A stretch of DNA of 64,000 bases from Rufibacter latericius. Lineage in GTDB: Bacteria > Bacteroidota > Bacteroidia > Cytophagales > Hymenobacteraceae. The translations under genes were made by a program, and so were the position numbers. The DNA lies in NCBI RefSeq assembly GCF_003721515.1, contig NZ_RJJD01000023.1, positions 55,735-119,734 of the forward strand, read 5' to 3'. Below the pieces are notes generated by a model that did no database searches, was not told the DNA's origin, and worked only from the letters and a program-made list of their open reading frames with translations. Of this stretch, positions 1 to 9,200 are shown in pieces (positions within the stretch are counted from its first letter, which is position 1; the number at the start of each line of letters is the position of its first letter).

Positions 1-118
1 TAACACCAACAACGGAGGCGGGGCAGCACCTCGCCCTATAAGGGTTGTTTTGAGGCTGTCGCCTCACTGAAGTTGCAAACTTCAGATCAAGGTAGGTCCA
101 AGTCACAGACTTGAACCA
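1..118. repeat. Tandem mini-hairpin (REP-like) cluster
   Basis: Four small hairpins follow one another within about 100 bases: arms 17-23/29-35 (one G-T pair), 51-56/61-66 (perfect, TGTC loop), 67-74/78-85 (perfect 8 bp, 3-base loop) and 99-104/108-113 (perfect 6 bp, 3-base loop). The first bases (accaacaacg) match one arm of a hairpin seen complete at 24740-24763 and 56062-56085, so the window probably opens inside a copy. It lies downstream of the receptor gene that ends at 232. I see no transposase beside it. Confidence 0.7.
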
Positions 119-231
119 TGGAAAAAGGATCAGCAGAAGCAATCATCCCCCACCCCTACAAGGGGACTTGAAAAGCCTGCTAACCTTTCCTAAACAAAGC
201 TTAAATTCAAAATAAGCCTTGGCAAATCTCT

Positions 232-2745
232 TTATCCTTTCCTTTTTCCTTCCCCCGTCAACTTCTCCAATTCCTTCCCGCGTTTAAACTCCATTTTCCC
301 GAAACGGTAGTTAAAACTCACCCGCACAATGCGGTTGTAGTTATTGCTGAGGTTGTAATTGTTGGAATTGGCGTTGTTGAAGGTCGTCCGGATGGAATTG
401 TTGCTGAACAGGAAGTTCTCCACGTTGACGCTAATACCCGCTTTGCGCTGCCAGAACTCTTTGCGCAAACCAAGGCTGTAAGAGTAATTGTACGTGCTTC
501 GGCTTTGCAAGGAGAGGCGGGGCGAGGTGAAGGAACCGGCGGTCTGCACGCTGAAATCGTTCACGAACCGGTAAGAGGCGTTGCCGCTCAGGTTGTACAT
601 AAACCCCGACCGATGGATGGCGTTCTGGCCCACAAAGCTGCGGAGGTCATTGTAGAACAGGTTCAGGTTAAGGCCGATTTGCCCTTTCTGCTTGAACCGC
701 GTGGTGGCCGAGAGGCTGGTGCCGTACGTAGCGTTTTCGCCCAGATTTCGGAAAGTGGTGTGTAACGTGTCGTTGTTTGGGGAGATAGGGAACTGGTACT
801 GCGAGATGTCATTATTGGTTTGCCGCCAGTACATAGAGGCGTTGAAACTGGTGGATTTCAGAAGCCAGCTGTAGTTCAGTTCAGTGTTGTGGGTGAGCTC
901 GGCTTCCAGATTCGGGTTTCCGTAGCGGATGTTGAGTTGGTTGCTCTCGTTGCGGTACGGGTTCAGTTGGTTCATGCCCGGCCGCTGGATGCGGGTGGAG
1001 TAGCTCAGCCGCAGGCGCTGGTCGTTCTTAAACCGTTTCATCACCATGAGGTTGGGCATGAAGTTGTGGAACGGTTTTGCAAGGTTGGTCTCTATCTGGC
1101 CGGTGGCCAAATCACCGGAAACAAAGGTGTATTCATAGCGGCCCCCAACCCTGAACGTATAGGTTTTCTGTAACCGCAGGGTGTACGAGAAGTAAGACGA
1201 ATACACATCCTGCGCGTAATGAAATTGGTTAGAGCGAGCCGGGTCCTGTGCCAGCGGTACCAAGGGAGTTTTGGTGAACAGGAAATCATAGTCGCTCCCG
1301 GCATCGCGAAGCACCGCTTTCAGGCCTACTTCAAAATTCCCCAGTTTCTCCAGCGGATGGGCGTAATCGGCTTGGAAGGTGAGCTCACGGTTGGTGCCCA
1401 GGTTGCTGCTCTGTTCCAGGCGGGTAATGACATCCTCCCCGTTCTCCTCGGTGAGGGCATAATCACTTTCGCTGGTGTTGCGGTTGTAGATGGCGATGAG
1501 GTCCAGTTCCTGGTCCTTGCGGCCGAAGCGCTTCTTGTAGTGCAGGTTGGTTTCAAACCCTTGGTTGCGGTTGAGGTTGTCAATGTCCCGGAAACGGAAG
1601 CCTTCTGGTTGCTCCTCGCCCGACGGGGTGAACTGCGACGTGGTGAGGGTTCGGTCACTCAGGTTGCGGGAACGGTTTACCCGTATGCTGGCACTCAGGT
1701 TGTTCTGTTCGTTAAAGTCATAGTCGCCGCCCAATTGGGTGAAAAGCGAGCGGCCGTTGTTCTCAAAGGCACTGCTTTGCCTGATCAGTTTGGTAGGTGA
1801 TTGAATCAGGTTCTCTTCCCGGAAATACACCTGGTCTGACTCTGAATCGCCGAGGCGGTCATTGAAGTTTCCGCCCATGCTGGCGCGAAGGCCAAGTTTG
1901 TTTTTGCGCAGGTTCAGGTTGGAGTTGAGGTTGTTCGTGCGATTTCCGGCGGTGGCGGTCACCTGGCCCGTCATGCCTTCCATGGTGCTTTGCTTGGTGA
2001 TGATGTTGATGACCCCAGCGGTACCTTCAGAGTCGTACTTGGCCGAGGGGCTCGTAATCACTTCCACCGACTTGATCATGTCCGCAGGGATTTGTTGCAG
2101 GGCCTCGGCCAGGTTATCAGCGAGCAGGGTAGAGGGCTTGCCGTTGATCAGGACCTTAATCTTGGTGCTGCCGCGCATTTCCACGTTGCCGTCTATGTCC
2201 ACGGCTAAGGAAGGTACTTTCTTTAGAACATCGGCGGCAGTTCCGCCAATATTGGTGATGTCGTTTTCGGCATTGTACACCAAGCCATCATCGGTTTCCT
2301 GGATCAGGTTTTTCTCGCCGGTCACTACTACTTCCTCCAAGGCCTTGCTGTCAGACTCCAGTGGAATCTGGCCCACCTGCAGGGAAGCAGTTCCCTCTGG
2401 CACTGTGATAGAATGGCGTTTGGTTTTGTATCCTATGAAGGAGATAACCAGATCATAGGTGCCAGGCGCAACCTGGGGTAAGGTGAATTTCCCCTGAGCG
2501 TCACAGGGCGCACCGGTCAGGGTATAGCCGCCTTTGTCTTGCAGGGCTACCGTTGCAAAGTCTACAGGGGCTTTGGAGACCGCGTCTATCACCGTTCCAG
2601 TGACCGAAACGCCCGTGGTTTGCCACAGAATAATCTCTGTTGTCAAAGGTGCAGCTTTCAAGGGAATACCGCCCAAGGCAGAACCCATCCACAGGAAGAG
2701 GATTCCTGCTACCTTCAGAAAAGAAAGCTGTTTTACGTTAGCCAT
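232..2745 (-). CDS. Outer membrane beta-barrel / TonB-dependent receptor family protein
   Basis: This 837-residue protein looks like a TonB-dependent outer membrane protein of the CarboxypepD_reg-like plus plug plus beta-barrel type. A signal peptide is followed by a carboxypeptidase-regulatory-like domain (about residues 45-130, VTGTVIDAVSKAPVDFATV). Next comes a plug (about 145-260) with the run LNG/INGKPS and ITSPSAKYDSEGTAGVINI, typical of this family. The rest is a long aromatic-rich barrel. The start was moved from 2775 to the ATG at 2745 because the residues after it (MANVKQLSFLKVAG) give a clean signal peptide. The ligand is unknown. No SusD partner is adjacent, so it is a solitary receptor, unlike the pair at 40979-45379. 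The barrel does not end in the usual aromatic residue, but this subfamily often carries a charged tail. Confidence 0.88.
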   Translation of the reverse strand: MANVKQLSFLKVAGILFLWMGSALGGIPLKAAPLTTEIILWQTTGVSVTGTVIDAVSKAPVDFATVALQDKGGYTLTGAPCDAQGKFTLPQVAPGTYDLVISFIGYKTKRHSITVPEGTASLQVGQIPLESDSKALEEVVVTGEKNLIQETDDGLVYNAENDITNIGGTAADVLKKVPSLAVDIDGNVEMRGSTKIKVLINGKPSTLLADNLAEALQQIPADMIKSVEVITSPSAKYDSEGTAGVINIITKQSTMEGMTGQVTATAGNRTNNLNSNLNLRKNKLGLRASMGGNFNDRLGDSESDQVYFREENLIQSPTKLIRQSSAFENNGRSLFTQLGGDYDFNEQNNLSASIRVNRSRNLSDRTLTTSQFTPSGEEQPEGFRFRDIDNLNRNQGFETNLHYKKRFGRKDQELDLIAIYNRNTSESDYALTEENGEDVITRLEQSSNLGTNRELTFQADYAHPLEKLGNFEVGLKAVLRDAGSDYDFLFTKTPLVPLAQDPARSNQFHYAQDVYSSYFSYTLRLQKTYTFRVGGRYEYTFVSGDLATGQIETNLAKPFHNFMPNLMVMKRFKNDQRLRLSYSTRIQRPGMNQLNPYRNESNQLNIRYGNPNLEAELTHNTELNYSWLLKSTSFNASMYWRQTNNDISQYQFPISPNNDTLHTTFRNLGENATYGTSLSATTRFKQKGQIGLNLNLFYNDLRSFVGQNAIHRSGFMYNLSGNASYRFVNDFSVQTAGSFTSPRLSLQSRSTYNYSYSLGLRKEFWQRKAGISVNVENFLFSNNSIRTTFNNANSNNYNLSNNYNRIVRVSFNYRFGKMEFKRGKELEKLTGEGKRKG

Positions 2746-3061
2746 ACAGACAAGATCCGCCAAGGGTGTGCACAATCAAAGGTGAGGCCCCTGGGCAGAA
2801 GTCGCGGTATACACGTTCTTCCACCTTAATAAAGGGCGGTTCTTTGACAAAGGCACTCCCTAAAAGTTTAATGCCTGACGAGGGTAAATCTTTTAAGGCC
2901 ATTTTAATGAAAACAGCCCCAAATCAATTCCCTGGAAAAGGCCCGTATTTAGGTTGGGTTTTAGGTTAGAATTGCCAGAGCTTTTGAGGTGAATTACTTT
3001 ACCCTGTAACTGGATGTAAGGATTTTCAGTACCTTCAAAGCCATAACTAACAATATTTGCC

Positions 3062-3352
3062 GTGCCACAATACCTAATCACCGCCTTAGATTACACCGAT
3101 GCCCAAGCCCTGGACCGCCGGATGGCCACCCGCCCCGCTCACCTGGAGATGGCGAAGCAACTGAAAGCCTCCGGCAACTTCATCTTAGGAGGCGCCATGC
3201 TCAGCCCCGAGGAGAAGATGATCGGGTCTACGCTGGTCCTGGAGTTTGAAAACGATGCCGCCCTGCAGCAGTGGATGGACCAGGAGCCGTATCTGCTTCA
3301 GAAAGTGTGGGAAAAAGTAGACATCAAACCATTCAGAGTAGCCAACCTTTAG
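3062..3352 (+). CDS. YciI family protein
   Basis: This 96-residue protein matches the YciI-like fold (ferredoxin-like alpha/beta, dimeric, function in most members unsettled). Visible family marks are the N-terminal strand PQYLITALDYTDAQAL, a His in RPAHLEMAKQL, the GGAMLSPEEKMIGS segment and a C-terminal VDIKPFRVANL strand. The start is GTG, since the family strand begins at once after it and no ATG lies upstream in frame. A TATTTG run ends two bases before this GTG, so the transcript may have almost no leader. The gene stands alone between the receptor and the ABC ATPase, and converges on the latter through a long hairpin. Confidence 0.85.
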   Translation: MPQYLITALDYTDAQALDRRMATRPAHLEMAKQLKASGNFILGGAMLSPEEKMIGSTLVLEFENDAALQQWMDQEPYLLQKVWEKVDIKPFRVANL

Positions 3353-3428
3353 CCGTTTCCCTCAGGCATTCTTTGCTTGATGCGGAAGCTTTAGACTTTT
3401 AAAAATTCTTTGCGAAACGTTTCTGATG

Positions 3429-3471
3429 AGGCGTTCTGGGCCTGTTTTACCAAAACAGGTCCAGAACGCCT
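3429..3471. terminator. Bidirectional terminator hairpin between convergent genes
   Basis: Arms 3429-3448 and 3452-3471 pair over 20 bp with one G-T pair and a 3-base loop, followed by a T-rich tail on the plus strand. The apex (cctgtttt/aaaacagg) belongs to the recurrent core described in the findings. Confidence 0.8.
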
Positions 3472-3528
3472 TTTGCTTTTTTGGTTCAATTGTGATTAGG
3501 CATTCAGATTAGGTAGAAGAAAGCCATT

Positions 3529-4512
3529 TCACAGAAGCCAGACTTTTTCGGGAGGAAGGGAAACGTGGACGGTATCTCCCTGGGAGAACTTGCCCAGCCC
3601 GATTCTTACCAGGATGTCTCCGGAGGGCAGCAGCACCTGCAGTTCATAATGGCTCCCGTAGAAGGTTGCCTTTTTCACTTCGCCGGCAACGGTATTCTGC
3701 CCGTCACTTTCCAGGTGAAAGCTCTCTGGCCGCACCATCACCGATTTGCCGTTCAGGTTAGTCTCGGCCCATCCGGGGAAGCTCTGCAGCAGAGCCGGGG
3801 AAAGTAGGTTGTATTTCCCGAACAGTCCTGCCACGTACTCATTGGCGGGTTGGTGGTAAATCTGCTCTGGTAAACCTTGCTGCACCAGGTTCCCTTCCTT
3901 CATTACCAGAATCTGATCGGCCCAGGAAAGGCTGTCCATCGGGTCGTGGGAGATGAGCAGGCAGGTGATTTCCAGGTGTTCGCTGATGTCTTGGATGATG
4001 GTTTTAAGCAGGCTTTTATGGACGGTGTCCAGGTTTGAGAAGGGCTCATCCAGCAACAGCAGTTTAGGGGAAGTTAGGAGCAGCCGGGCCAAAGCAATCC
4101 GCTGGCGCTCGCCGCCTGACAATTGATCTGTGCGGCGCTTGAGCAGGTGATTGATGTGGCAAACGGAATAGAGCGCATCGGCTTCTTCCTGTGGGAGGGT
4201 GTTGGCGTACCGCAGTACCTGTTCTACCCGCAGAAACTCGGGCAGTTCATACTGCTGGGAAAGGTACGCGATACCGGGGTGTCCGGCTACCAGTTTTTCG
4301 GCGGGCCCTTTCACCCGCTCGTCCTCAAAGTTGACGGTACCGGCATCGGGCTGGATTAATCCGGCGATGATTTTCAATAAAGTACTCTTGCCCGATCCCG
4401 TTTCGCCGGCAATGGCAATCTTCTGGAACTCCTGTTGGGTGAAGCTGATGTCCTGCAGAATGGGTTCTTTCTCTCCCTGTTTGGATATTCCGGCTACTTG
4501 TAAAAATGTCAT
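3529..4512 (-). CDS. ABC transporter ATP-binding protein with TOBE-like C-terminal domain
   Basis: This 327-residue ATPase has Walker A GETGSGKST, Q-loop region YLSQQYELPE, signature LSGGERQRIALAR, Walker B LLLLDEPFSN and H-loop LISHDP. It has a C-terminal extension of about 110 residues (SVMVRPESFHLE onward) resembling the TOBE domain of importer ATPases of the PotA/CysA/FbpC type. That extension suggests a role in importing an ion or small solute, but no permease or binding protein lies beside it, so its partner must be encoded elsewhere. The start was placed at 4512 (MTFLQVAGISKQ) rather than 4542, since ABC domains begin at that strand. It converges with the YciI gene. Confidence 0.85.
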   Translation of the reverse strand: MTFLQVAGISKQGEKEPILQDISFTQQEFQKIAIAGETGSGKSTLLKIIAGLIQPDAGTVNFEDERVKGPAEKLVAGHPGIAYLSQQYELPEFLRVEQVLRYANTLPQEEADALYSVCHINHLLKRRTDQLSGGERQRIALARLLLTSPKLLLLDEPFSNLDTVHKSLLKTIIQDISEHLEITCLLISHDPMDSLSWADQILVMKEGNLVQQGLPEQIYHQPANEYVAGLFGKYNLLSPALLQSFPGWAETNLNGKSVMVRPESFHLESDGQNTVAGEVKKATFYGSHYELQVLLPSGDILVRIGLGKFSQGDTVHVSLPPEKVWLL

Positions 4513-4708
4513 GGGCTGAAAACGAAGGCCAACCACACCCATACCTTTCTAAGGCGTACTCGGGTAAAAGGTTCTCCTCCGCATTAATAATCCCCGAAAG
4601 TAGGCAAATCATCAGGAATTCCGATTAACTCGGGGTTTGTTCGGCCTCTTTTAGAGTGATGGTAGGGAAGAAGGGGCTAATTATCTGACACGTTGGTGGT
4701 TTTCACTT

Positions 4709-5059
4709 TCAGTTAATCTTGATAACGAAAGCCTTTAATTCGGCCATCTTTCCATCGCGAAAACGCCAGACGTCACAATAGGAGTAGTCAGCCATCTTTC
4801 CATCACCGTCTTTTAAGCTGATTGTGCCGAGGACTGTAACAAAATCACTTTCAGCGATTAGGGTTTCCACCATAAACTTAGGTGGCTCAACGTATGCCGT
4901 GGCCATGTACTGTCTAACGGCTTCCTTTCCTCGCAGGATCTGTTCACCTACAAAAGTCCATTCTGTGTCGTCGGTACAGAAAGACAGAAATCCTTCATTG
5001 TCCCCTTTAGTAATAGCTTCGTTTGCCTTTATTAGAATTGCTTTATTATCCTCTACCAT
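4709..5059 (-). CDS. SnoaL-like / nuclear transport factor 2-fold protein
   Basis: This 116-residue protein has the length and sequence pattern of a SnoaL-like cone-shaped alpha+beta barrel: an N-terminal helix pair (NKAILIKANEAITKGDNEGFLSFCTDDTEWTFVG), a middle helix after RGKEAVRQYM, then strands ending in DVWRFRDGKMAELKAFVIKIN. Members bind small hydrophobic ligands or act as isomerases. No catalytic pair can be assigned here. It is a single gene, with the AT-rich WD40-like gene upstream on the same strand but separated by about 270 bases. The substrate is unknown. Confidence 0.8.
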   Translation of the reverse strand: MVEDNKAILIKANEAITKGDNEGFLSFCTDDTEWTFVGEQILRGKEAVRQYMATAYVEPPKFMVETLIAESDFVTVLGTISLKDGDGKMADYSYCDVWRFRDGKMAELKAFVIKIN

Positions 5060-5332
5060 AAATATCCTATTTTATATTCTAGTTAATGCTATTAGTAGGG
5101 TAAAATGATTTTCTAAACGATTTAAGCCGCTCTTATAAGCCCTTATTAGGGTTTATTTAAATGTTAATTTGGGAGATGATTACAAGATGTTGCTCAACGG
5201 TATCATGTATGAAACGGGGTTGGGTTTCAAAGGATTATCCTGTCCTGTGTGGCCAACAGTATTGTGGAAAGTAAAATTAAAATACCTAAAGAATCCCAGC
5301 TATGTTTTATACACTTTGTTATGCAATAGGCT

Positions 5333-6448
5333 TTACTCACTTTTCCAAATAATTACTTTCCCATTATCATCACCTGTAATAATGAATTGTCCACTAGGCG
5401 AGAACCCGATACTATTAATTTTACTGAACAATCGGATCTTTTCCCCTCGAAATGTCATCATCTCATTCCTGTCTTTACCGAAAGTTGAAAGCAGGCCTCC
5501 ATTTTCATTTATAATACGAACAAGCCCATCAACTCCAAGCAATGCAAGTTTGTCATTTGAGCGAGTACCGGTTATTGTGTAAAAATTATTTAAATCGAGT
5601 TCCTTTGAATGGGATGTTGCCAAATTGTAAAGCTTTTCCTGCCTACTGTCATTATTATAATTGAAATGAAAATAGATTGCTGACTTAAATGGGATGCTGG
5701 AATATCTCTCGTATCCCTTGATTATTTGCGCACTGCTATCTCTGATATTGAGGATAATGTTTGGTTCAATGAAAATCGTAGAATCGGTAGCAAAGTAGAT
5801 TTTAGTGTCCTTCTTGTTGTTGAGTATTTTAAAAGAGCTCTGAATTTCGTGATTCTGATTCCACGTCTTGAGGATATTAAACTTGTCAATAGATGCGATT
5901 GTCTTTTTGTCGGGTGAAACTGAAATTGACTGTACCAGTTCAATATGTGATATTTCCTTACTTACCTGAGGTGCTTCCAAATCTTTCTTTATGTTCATTT
6001 CAGGAAATGTAGATTTAATAGAACCAATAGCATTGCGAACACCTGTGACATTTTTCTCAAAAGAAATATTTACAAAATCTTGAACTAGCCTTCTATCTAT
6101 GAATTCATATTCTATTTTTCCTAAGCTGTTTAAGCATTTTATTGCATATCGATATATATCCTTATTATTCATTTCTGTAACCCCAACTAACAGCGAATTA
6201 GAATTTGGGATAAACGATATGGAATTTATTTTTCCTTCGGCTATCTTGTAACTGTAAATGATTTTACCAGTATAGTCCCAAACGTTAACTGACCTGTCAT
6301 AACTACTAGTAGCAAAAAGAGAATCCGTTGTAGCTATTGAAATTATTTTGTCTTTATGCCTATTCTTTAATTCATGTTTTTTAAAGTCCTGCCCATGAGT
6401 ATAAGAACAGGTAAAAAGCATCATCAATAGTACTAATATTCTACTCAT
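5333..6448 (-). CDS. WD40 repeat-like exported protein, AT-rich
   Basis: This 371-residue protein starts with a signal peptide (MSRILVLLMMLFTCSYTHGQ) and carries WD40-like blades. The clearest are near the start (HKDKIISIATTDSLFATSSYDRSVNVWDYTG) and at the end (INSIGFSPSGQFIITGDDNGKVIIW), with degenerate blades between. A complete propeller would need about seven blades, so the middle blades are too diverged to count by eye. The gene and its flanks (about 5060-6490) are clearly richer in A and T, with many ATA, AAT and AGA codons, than the genes on both sides, which suggests recent acquisition. Function is probably protein binding in the periplasm or at the surface. No partner is visible. Confidence 0.75.
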   Translation of the reverse strand: MSRILVLLMMLFTCSYTHGQDFKKHELKNRHKDKIISIATTDSLFATSSYDRSVNVWDYTGKIIYSYKIAEGKINSISFIPNSNSLLVGVTEMNNKDIYRYAIKCLNSLGKIEYEFIDRRLVQDFVNISFEKNVTGVRNAIGSIKSTFPEMNIKKDLEAPQVSKEISHIELVQSISVSPDKKTIASIDKFNILKTWNQNHEIQSSFKILNNKKDTKIYFATDSTIFIEPNIILNIRDSSAQIIKGYERYSSIPFKSAIYFHFNYNNDSRQEKLYNLATSHSKELDLNNFYTITGTRSNDKLALLGVDGLVRIINENGGLLSTFGKDRNEMMTFRGEKIRLFSKINSIGFSPSGQFIITGDDNGKVIIWKSE

Positions 6449-6489
6449 CTTTTTTTGAGCTTTTGCATAACTACTGTGTATAAAGAATA

Positions 6490-7089
6490 CTACCGGCTAT
6501 CAGATTGATATTTAAAATTACCTTGGTAAGAAGCCTCCGAGGAAACAGGGGTTAATTGGAGTTCTTCGGCGTGGGGTTGCAGGGCCTGTATGATGAAATC
6601 AATATGGGCACCTAAGTCTACCTGGAGCAGCTCAGCTCCTAATCTTACCTCGCCGCGATCAACGGAGGCGGCAAAGCTAGCCTGTTTAAGTTTCTTCAGC
6701 ACCGATTTGGCTTCCAGACCAGACAGGCGTTGCGGACGTACCTGGGCGCAGGCGACCACAAACCCGGTAATTTCATCGCAGCCCAACAGTGCTTTATCCA
6801 GGAGGCTATTATGCGGGACACCCCAGTGGCTGTAGTGGCCCGAGATGGCGTGGGCCATTTCTTCTTCGCCTCGTTCGCGCAGCAGTTCCACTACAACGTG
6901 CGGGTGTCGGTCTGGAAAGGCTTCGTAATCGGCGTCATGGAGGAGGCCGGTGTTGCCCCAGAGTTCCGGGTCTTGGTTCAGTTTGTGGGCATAGGCGCGC
7001 ATCACCAGCTCAACGGTGCGGGCGTGGCGTAATAGGCTTTCGCTTTTAGTATATTGGTGTAGTATCTGGGAAGCTTCTTCTCTGGTCAT
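6490..7089 (-). CDS. HD domain-containing protein (putative hydrolase)
   Basis: The product of 199 residues has the HD pattern: a helix with H-A-R-T-V-E near residue 22, the HD pair in GLLHDADYEAFPDRHPH, a following His (SGHYSHWG) and a late Asp (LLGCDEITGFV). Such proteins are metal-dependent phosphohydrolases, often acting on nucleotides; this one belongs with the small stand-alone HD proteins commonly labelled hydrolase. The open frame extends to 7281, but the ATG at 7089 is preferred, because the extra N-terminal residues come from an intergenic palindrome (7153-7201) and have no family resemblance. Substrate unknown. Confidence 0.82.
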   Translation of the reverse strand: MTREEASQILHQYTKSESLLRHARTVELVMRAYAHKLNQDPELWGNTGLLHDADYEAFPDRHPHVVVELLRERGEEEMAHAISGHYSHWGVPHNSLLDKALLGCDEITGFVVACAQVRPQRLSGLEAKSVLKKLKQASFAASVDRGEVRLGAELLQVDLGAHIDFIIQALQPHAEELQLTPVSSEASYQGNFKYQSDSR

Positions 7090-7371
7090 AAAACTTAGAT
7101 TTAAACCAGTAAGATAGGCTCCCTGCCGCAGATGCACAAGCCACCAATTGGGGCTTCGCGGTTTTACTTGCCTTTTCCGGAAAACAGCCCCGAAGCAGGG
7201 CTTTAATGGGGGAGTAGGTAGGTGTACCGCCGTACCCGGGGAGGCTACGCAAAGAAAAGGGTAGAAGAAGAAAGCGATCAAAGGGATGGGAAGGCCTTAG
7301 TTTGGGGTGGAGTGACAGACCTCAGGCAAGGCACTTATTTTTTTACTCTTGTTCAGGAAGTTCTGCTTCTG

Positions 7372-7599
7372 CTAATGGTGGTGGTGGTGATCATCGTCTT
7401 CTGGTTTATGCCGCAGGTTCTGGATAGACCCGAAAACAAAGAGTACTCCCCAGCAAACATACAGGTAATTAAAAGACTCCACTTCTTTGCCCCACAGGTG
7501 CAGCAGGAAATGCGCTAATCCCGACATCAGGATTCCGGTGACGGCAATGAACTGGAAGGAGTTCATTGCTTTGGGATTATAGATCTTAAACCATTCCAT
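7372..7599 (-). CDS. Small membrane protein with natural His tail
   Basis: This 75-residue protein has two predicted membrane helices (about residues 15-35, FIAVTGILMSGLAHFLLHL, and 43-60, FNYLYVCWGVLFVFGSI) and a hydrophilic C-terminus ending in D-D-D followed by five His. The acidic and His-rich tail could bind a divalent metal, but that is inference. I do not recognise a named family. The start ATG fits, as the first residues (MEWFKIYNPKAMN) are followed directly by the first helix. The gene stands alone, next to the HD-domain gene on the same strand with 280 bases between. Confidence 0.65.
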   Translation of the reverse strand: MEWFKIYNPKAMNSFQFIAVTGILMSGLAHFLLHLWGKEVESFNYLYVCWGVLFVFGSIQNLRHKPEDDDHHHHH

Positions 7600-8218
7600 A
7601 GGCTGCGTGTTTTGCCGTTCTAACTGAATTGTCAGAGAGAACGGGTAATGTATTCCTGTATATACGTATAAATGCGCCTAAAGCGATAACTGACTAGGAG
7701 TCTTCACCAGCCTAAAAGCACTTTCAGAGTCTTTGGGCCGGAGAAGAATCCTTTATTGGCAGCCTGCCGCATAAGAAAAAAGCATTTCCGCAACGGAACT
7801 GCAACTGACCTGAAGGCTTCCGTCCGTCTATTTTTTGCAAAGGTAGGGGTTTTGTTCTGCACATTCGGGTTAGTTAAACGGCAGATCCTCTTTGGGGCTG
7901 TTTTTGGAAAATCAAGGGTAAAACGGCTGCTTTGATATGGACACCTATTCGTTAAGTTAGGAACATGGAGAGGTGCATTTACTACCTTGAAGAATGTCGG
8001 CTTACTTAGCAAGGTTAACTACGTCTTAACACGGGTATTTTACCATTTCTACAAAGCATATCATCGTTGAGGCCATTTCCTTTTGCTGTTTTTTATATGG
8101 AGAAGCTTTGGGCCTACTTTTAAGAAAACGCCATGAGAGCAAAAATCCTAAATTATATAATTAACATAATATTAAAGATAATTGGCAAGCATTCAAAGAG
8201 CCCTCCTGATCATAAAGC
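7600..8218. other. Gene-poor stretch
   Basis: I see no convincing gene here. The open frame on the minus strand at 7704-8012 has no domain, and part of it is formed by an intergenic palindrome (about 7890-7930). A degenerate copy of the recurrent palindrome also lies near 8105-8135. Confidence 0.5.
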
Positions 8219-8270
8219 CTCCTACAACAGAAGAGGACCCCATTACCGAGGTCCTCTTCTGTTGTAGGAG
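8219..8270 (-). terminator. Perfect 21-bp hairpin after the 8282-8680 gene
   Basis: Arms 8219-8239 and 8250-8270 are perfectly complementary over 21 bp with a 10-base loop. They sit 12 bases after the stop of the minus-strand gene, so a terminator or 3' stabiliser for it is likely. The U-tract is weak. Confidence 0.7.
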
Positions 8271-8281
8271 ATATAAGTAAA

Positions 8282-8680
8282 TTATCGTTTTTTCTTTGAC
8301 TTGGGGGATACCTGTTGAACCAGAGACAGAAAGTTTCCCTCGGGCTTCAACTTGAATTCGGCGTAAGCTTCCAACTGGCGGTTAGAGAGAATCCTGAAAA
8401 GCTTGGTTTCAAACTCCTCATCAATTTCCCGCAGCGCCGTCTCCAGGCTGGAAGGATCATTGTCGTAAGTTCTGCTGGCTTGGGCAGCTTTCTGCAGGCG
8501 CTCCTGGTTCAGGTTGCGTACCTGAATAAAATCCACCTCATTCAAACCCATCTCTTGTACCATCCTTCTGCTGATGGAAACGGATGTCTTCTCAACGGCA
8601 TCATTCTTCGGAGCTTCCTGGGCCGATGCCGAAAAGGCTAGGGCTAAAAATAAGCAGGTGCTAAACAAAATGGTTTTCAT
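8282..8680 (-). CDS. Exported hypothetical protein
   Basis: This 132-residue protein has a clear Sec signal peptide (MKTILFSTCLFLALAFSASAQ). The mature part is short, charged and mostly helical (VQEMGLNEVDFIQVRNLNQERLQKAAQASR, LREIDEEFETKLFRILSNRQLEAYAEF) and ends in a very basic tail (KSKKKR). The helical pattern with LNEVDFIQVRNLN and LSNRQLEAY resembles Spy/LTxxQ-like periplasmic proteins in general form, but the motif itself is not present, so I leave the function open. It is a single gene closed by a perfect hairpin. Confidence 0.72.
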   Translation of the reverse strand: MKTILFSTCLFLALAFSASAQEAPKNDAVEKTSVSISRRMVQEMGLNEVDFIQVRNLNQERLQKAAQASRTYDNDPSSLETALREIDEEFETKLFRILSNRQLEAYAEFKLKPEGNFLSLVQQVSPKSKKKR

Positions 8681-9126
8681 GGGTTTCCAAAATTGAGGTA
8701 AGAAGCGTCTTTTAAATTGGAGTCATTCTTGTAAATGTCTAATCGGGTTGTTTGTAGTAGGTACGAGTGAATCTTAGGGGAGTTTTATGAAAACAGCCTT
8801 TGTGAGATGAAAACGTTTGAAAATAAAGTAATTACAATAAAAAAATGCAATAATGAAAAATGCTAATGCAGTAGATATGAATCCTGTAATCTGAAAAATA
8901 TTATATATCTTAAGTAGAATGTTTGTGTAAAGTGATAGAATGACTCTAAAGGCTTGGGGGATGCCGAAACAGGAGGAGACTTAGGAGCAGAGAAAGTGCC
9001 TGGGGTGTAAGAAGGCAGAAGAAACATCTCGCTTGAGAAAAGTGCCTTTCTTACCCCAGGAAAGCAGGGCCAAGAATATGAATAAGATAAGGCAAGTTGG
9101 CCAAAAAACCAAGGTGCCTTAAAAAG
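8681..9126. other. Gene-free stretch upstream of the 8282-8680 gene
   Basis: It contains an AT-rich segment (about 8800-8940), likely to hold the promoter of the minus-strand gene ending at 8282. I find no open frame or structure that I can support. Confidence 0.4.
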
Positions 9127-9179
9127 AAAATGCCCGTTTTGCGCTCCTTTTTAGAAAGGAAGGGCAAAACGGGCATTTT
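9127..9179. terminator. Terminator hairpin of the PorP/adhesin operon
   Basis: The arms aaaatgcccgttttgc... and its complement pair from 9127 to 9179, with a short apical mismatch region and an AGAAA-type loop. It lies 22 bases after the stop of the PorP/SprF gene. Confidence 0.75.
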
Positions 9180-9200
9180 GAAAGTGAGTAGAGCTTTATG

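Noticed and set aside
7704-8012. Minus-strand open frame of 102 codons
   Set aside because: No domain, mixed composition, and part of it is formed by the recurrent intergenic palindrome.
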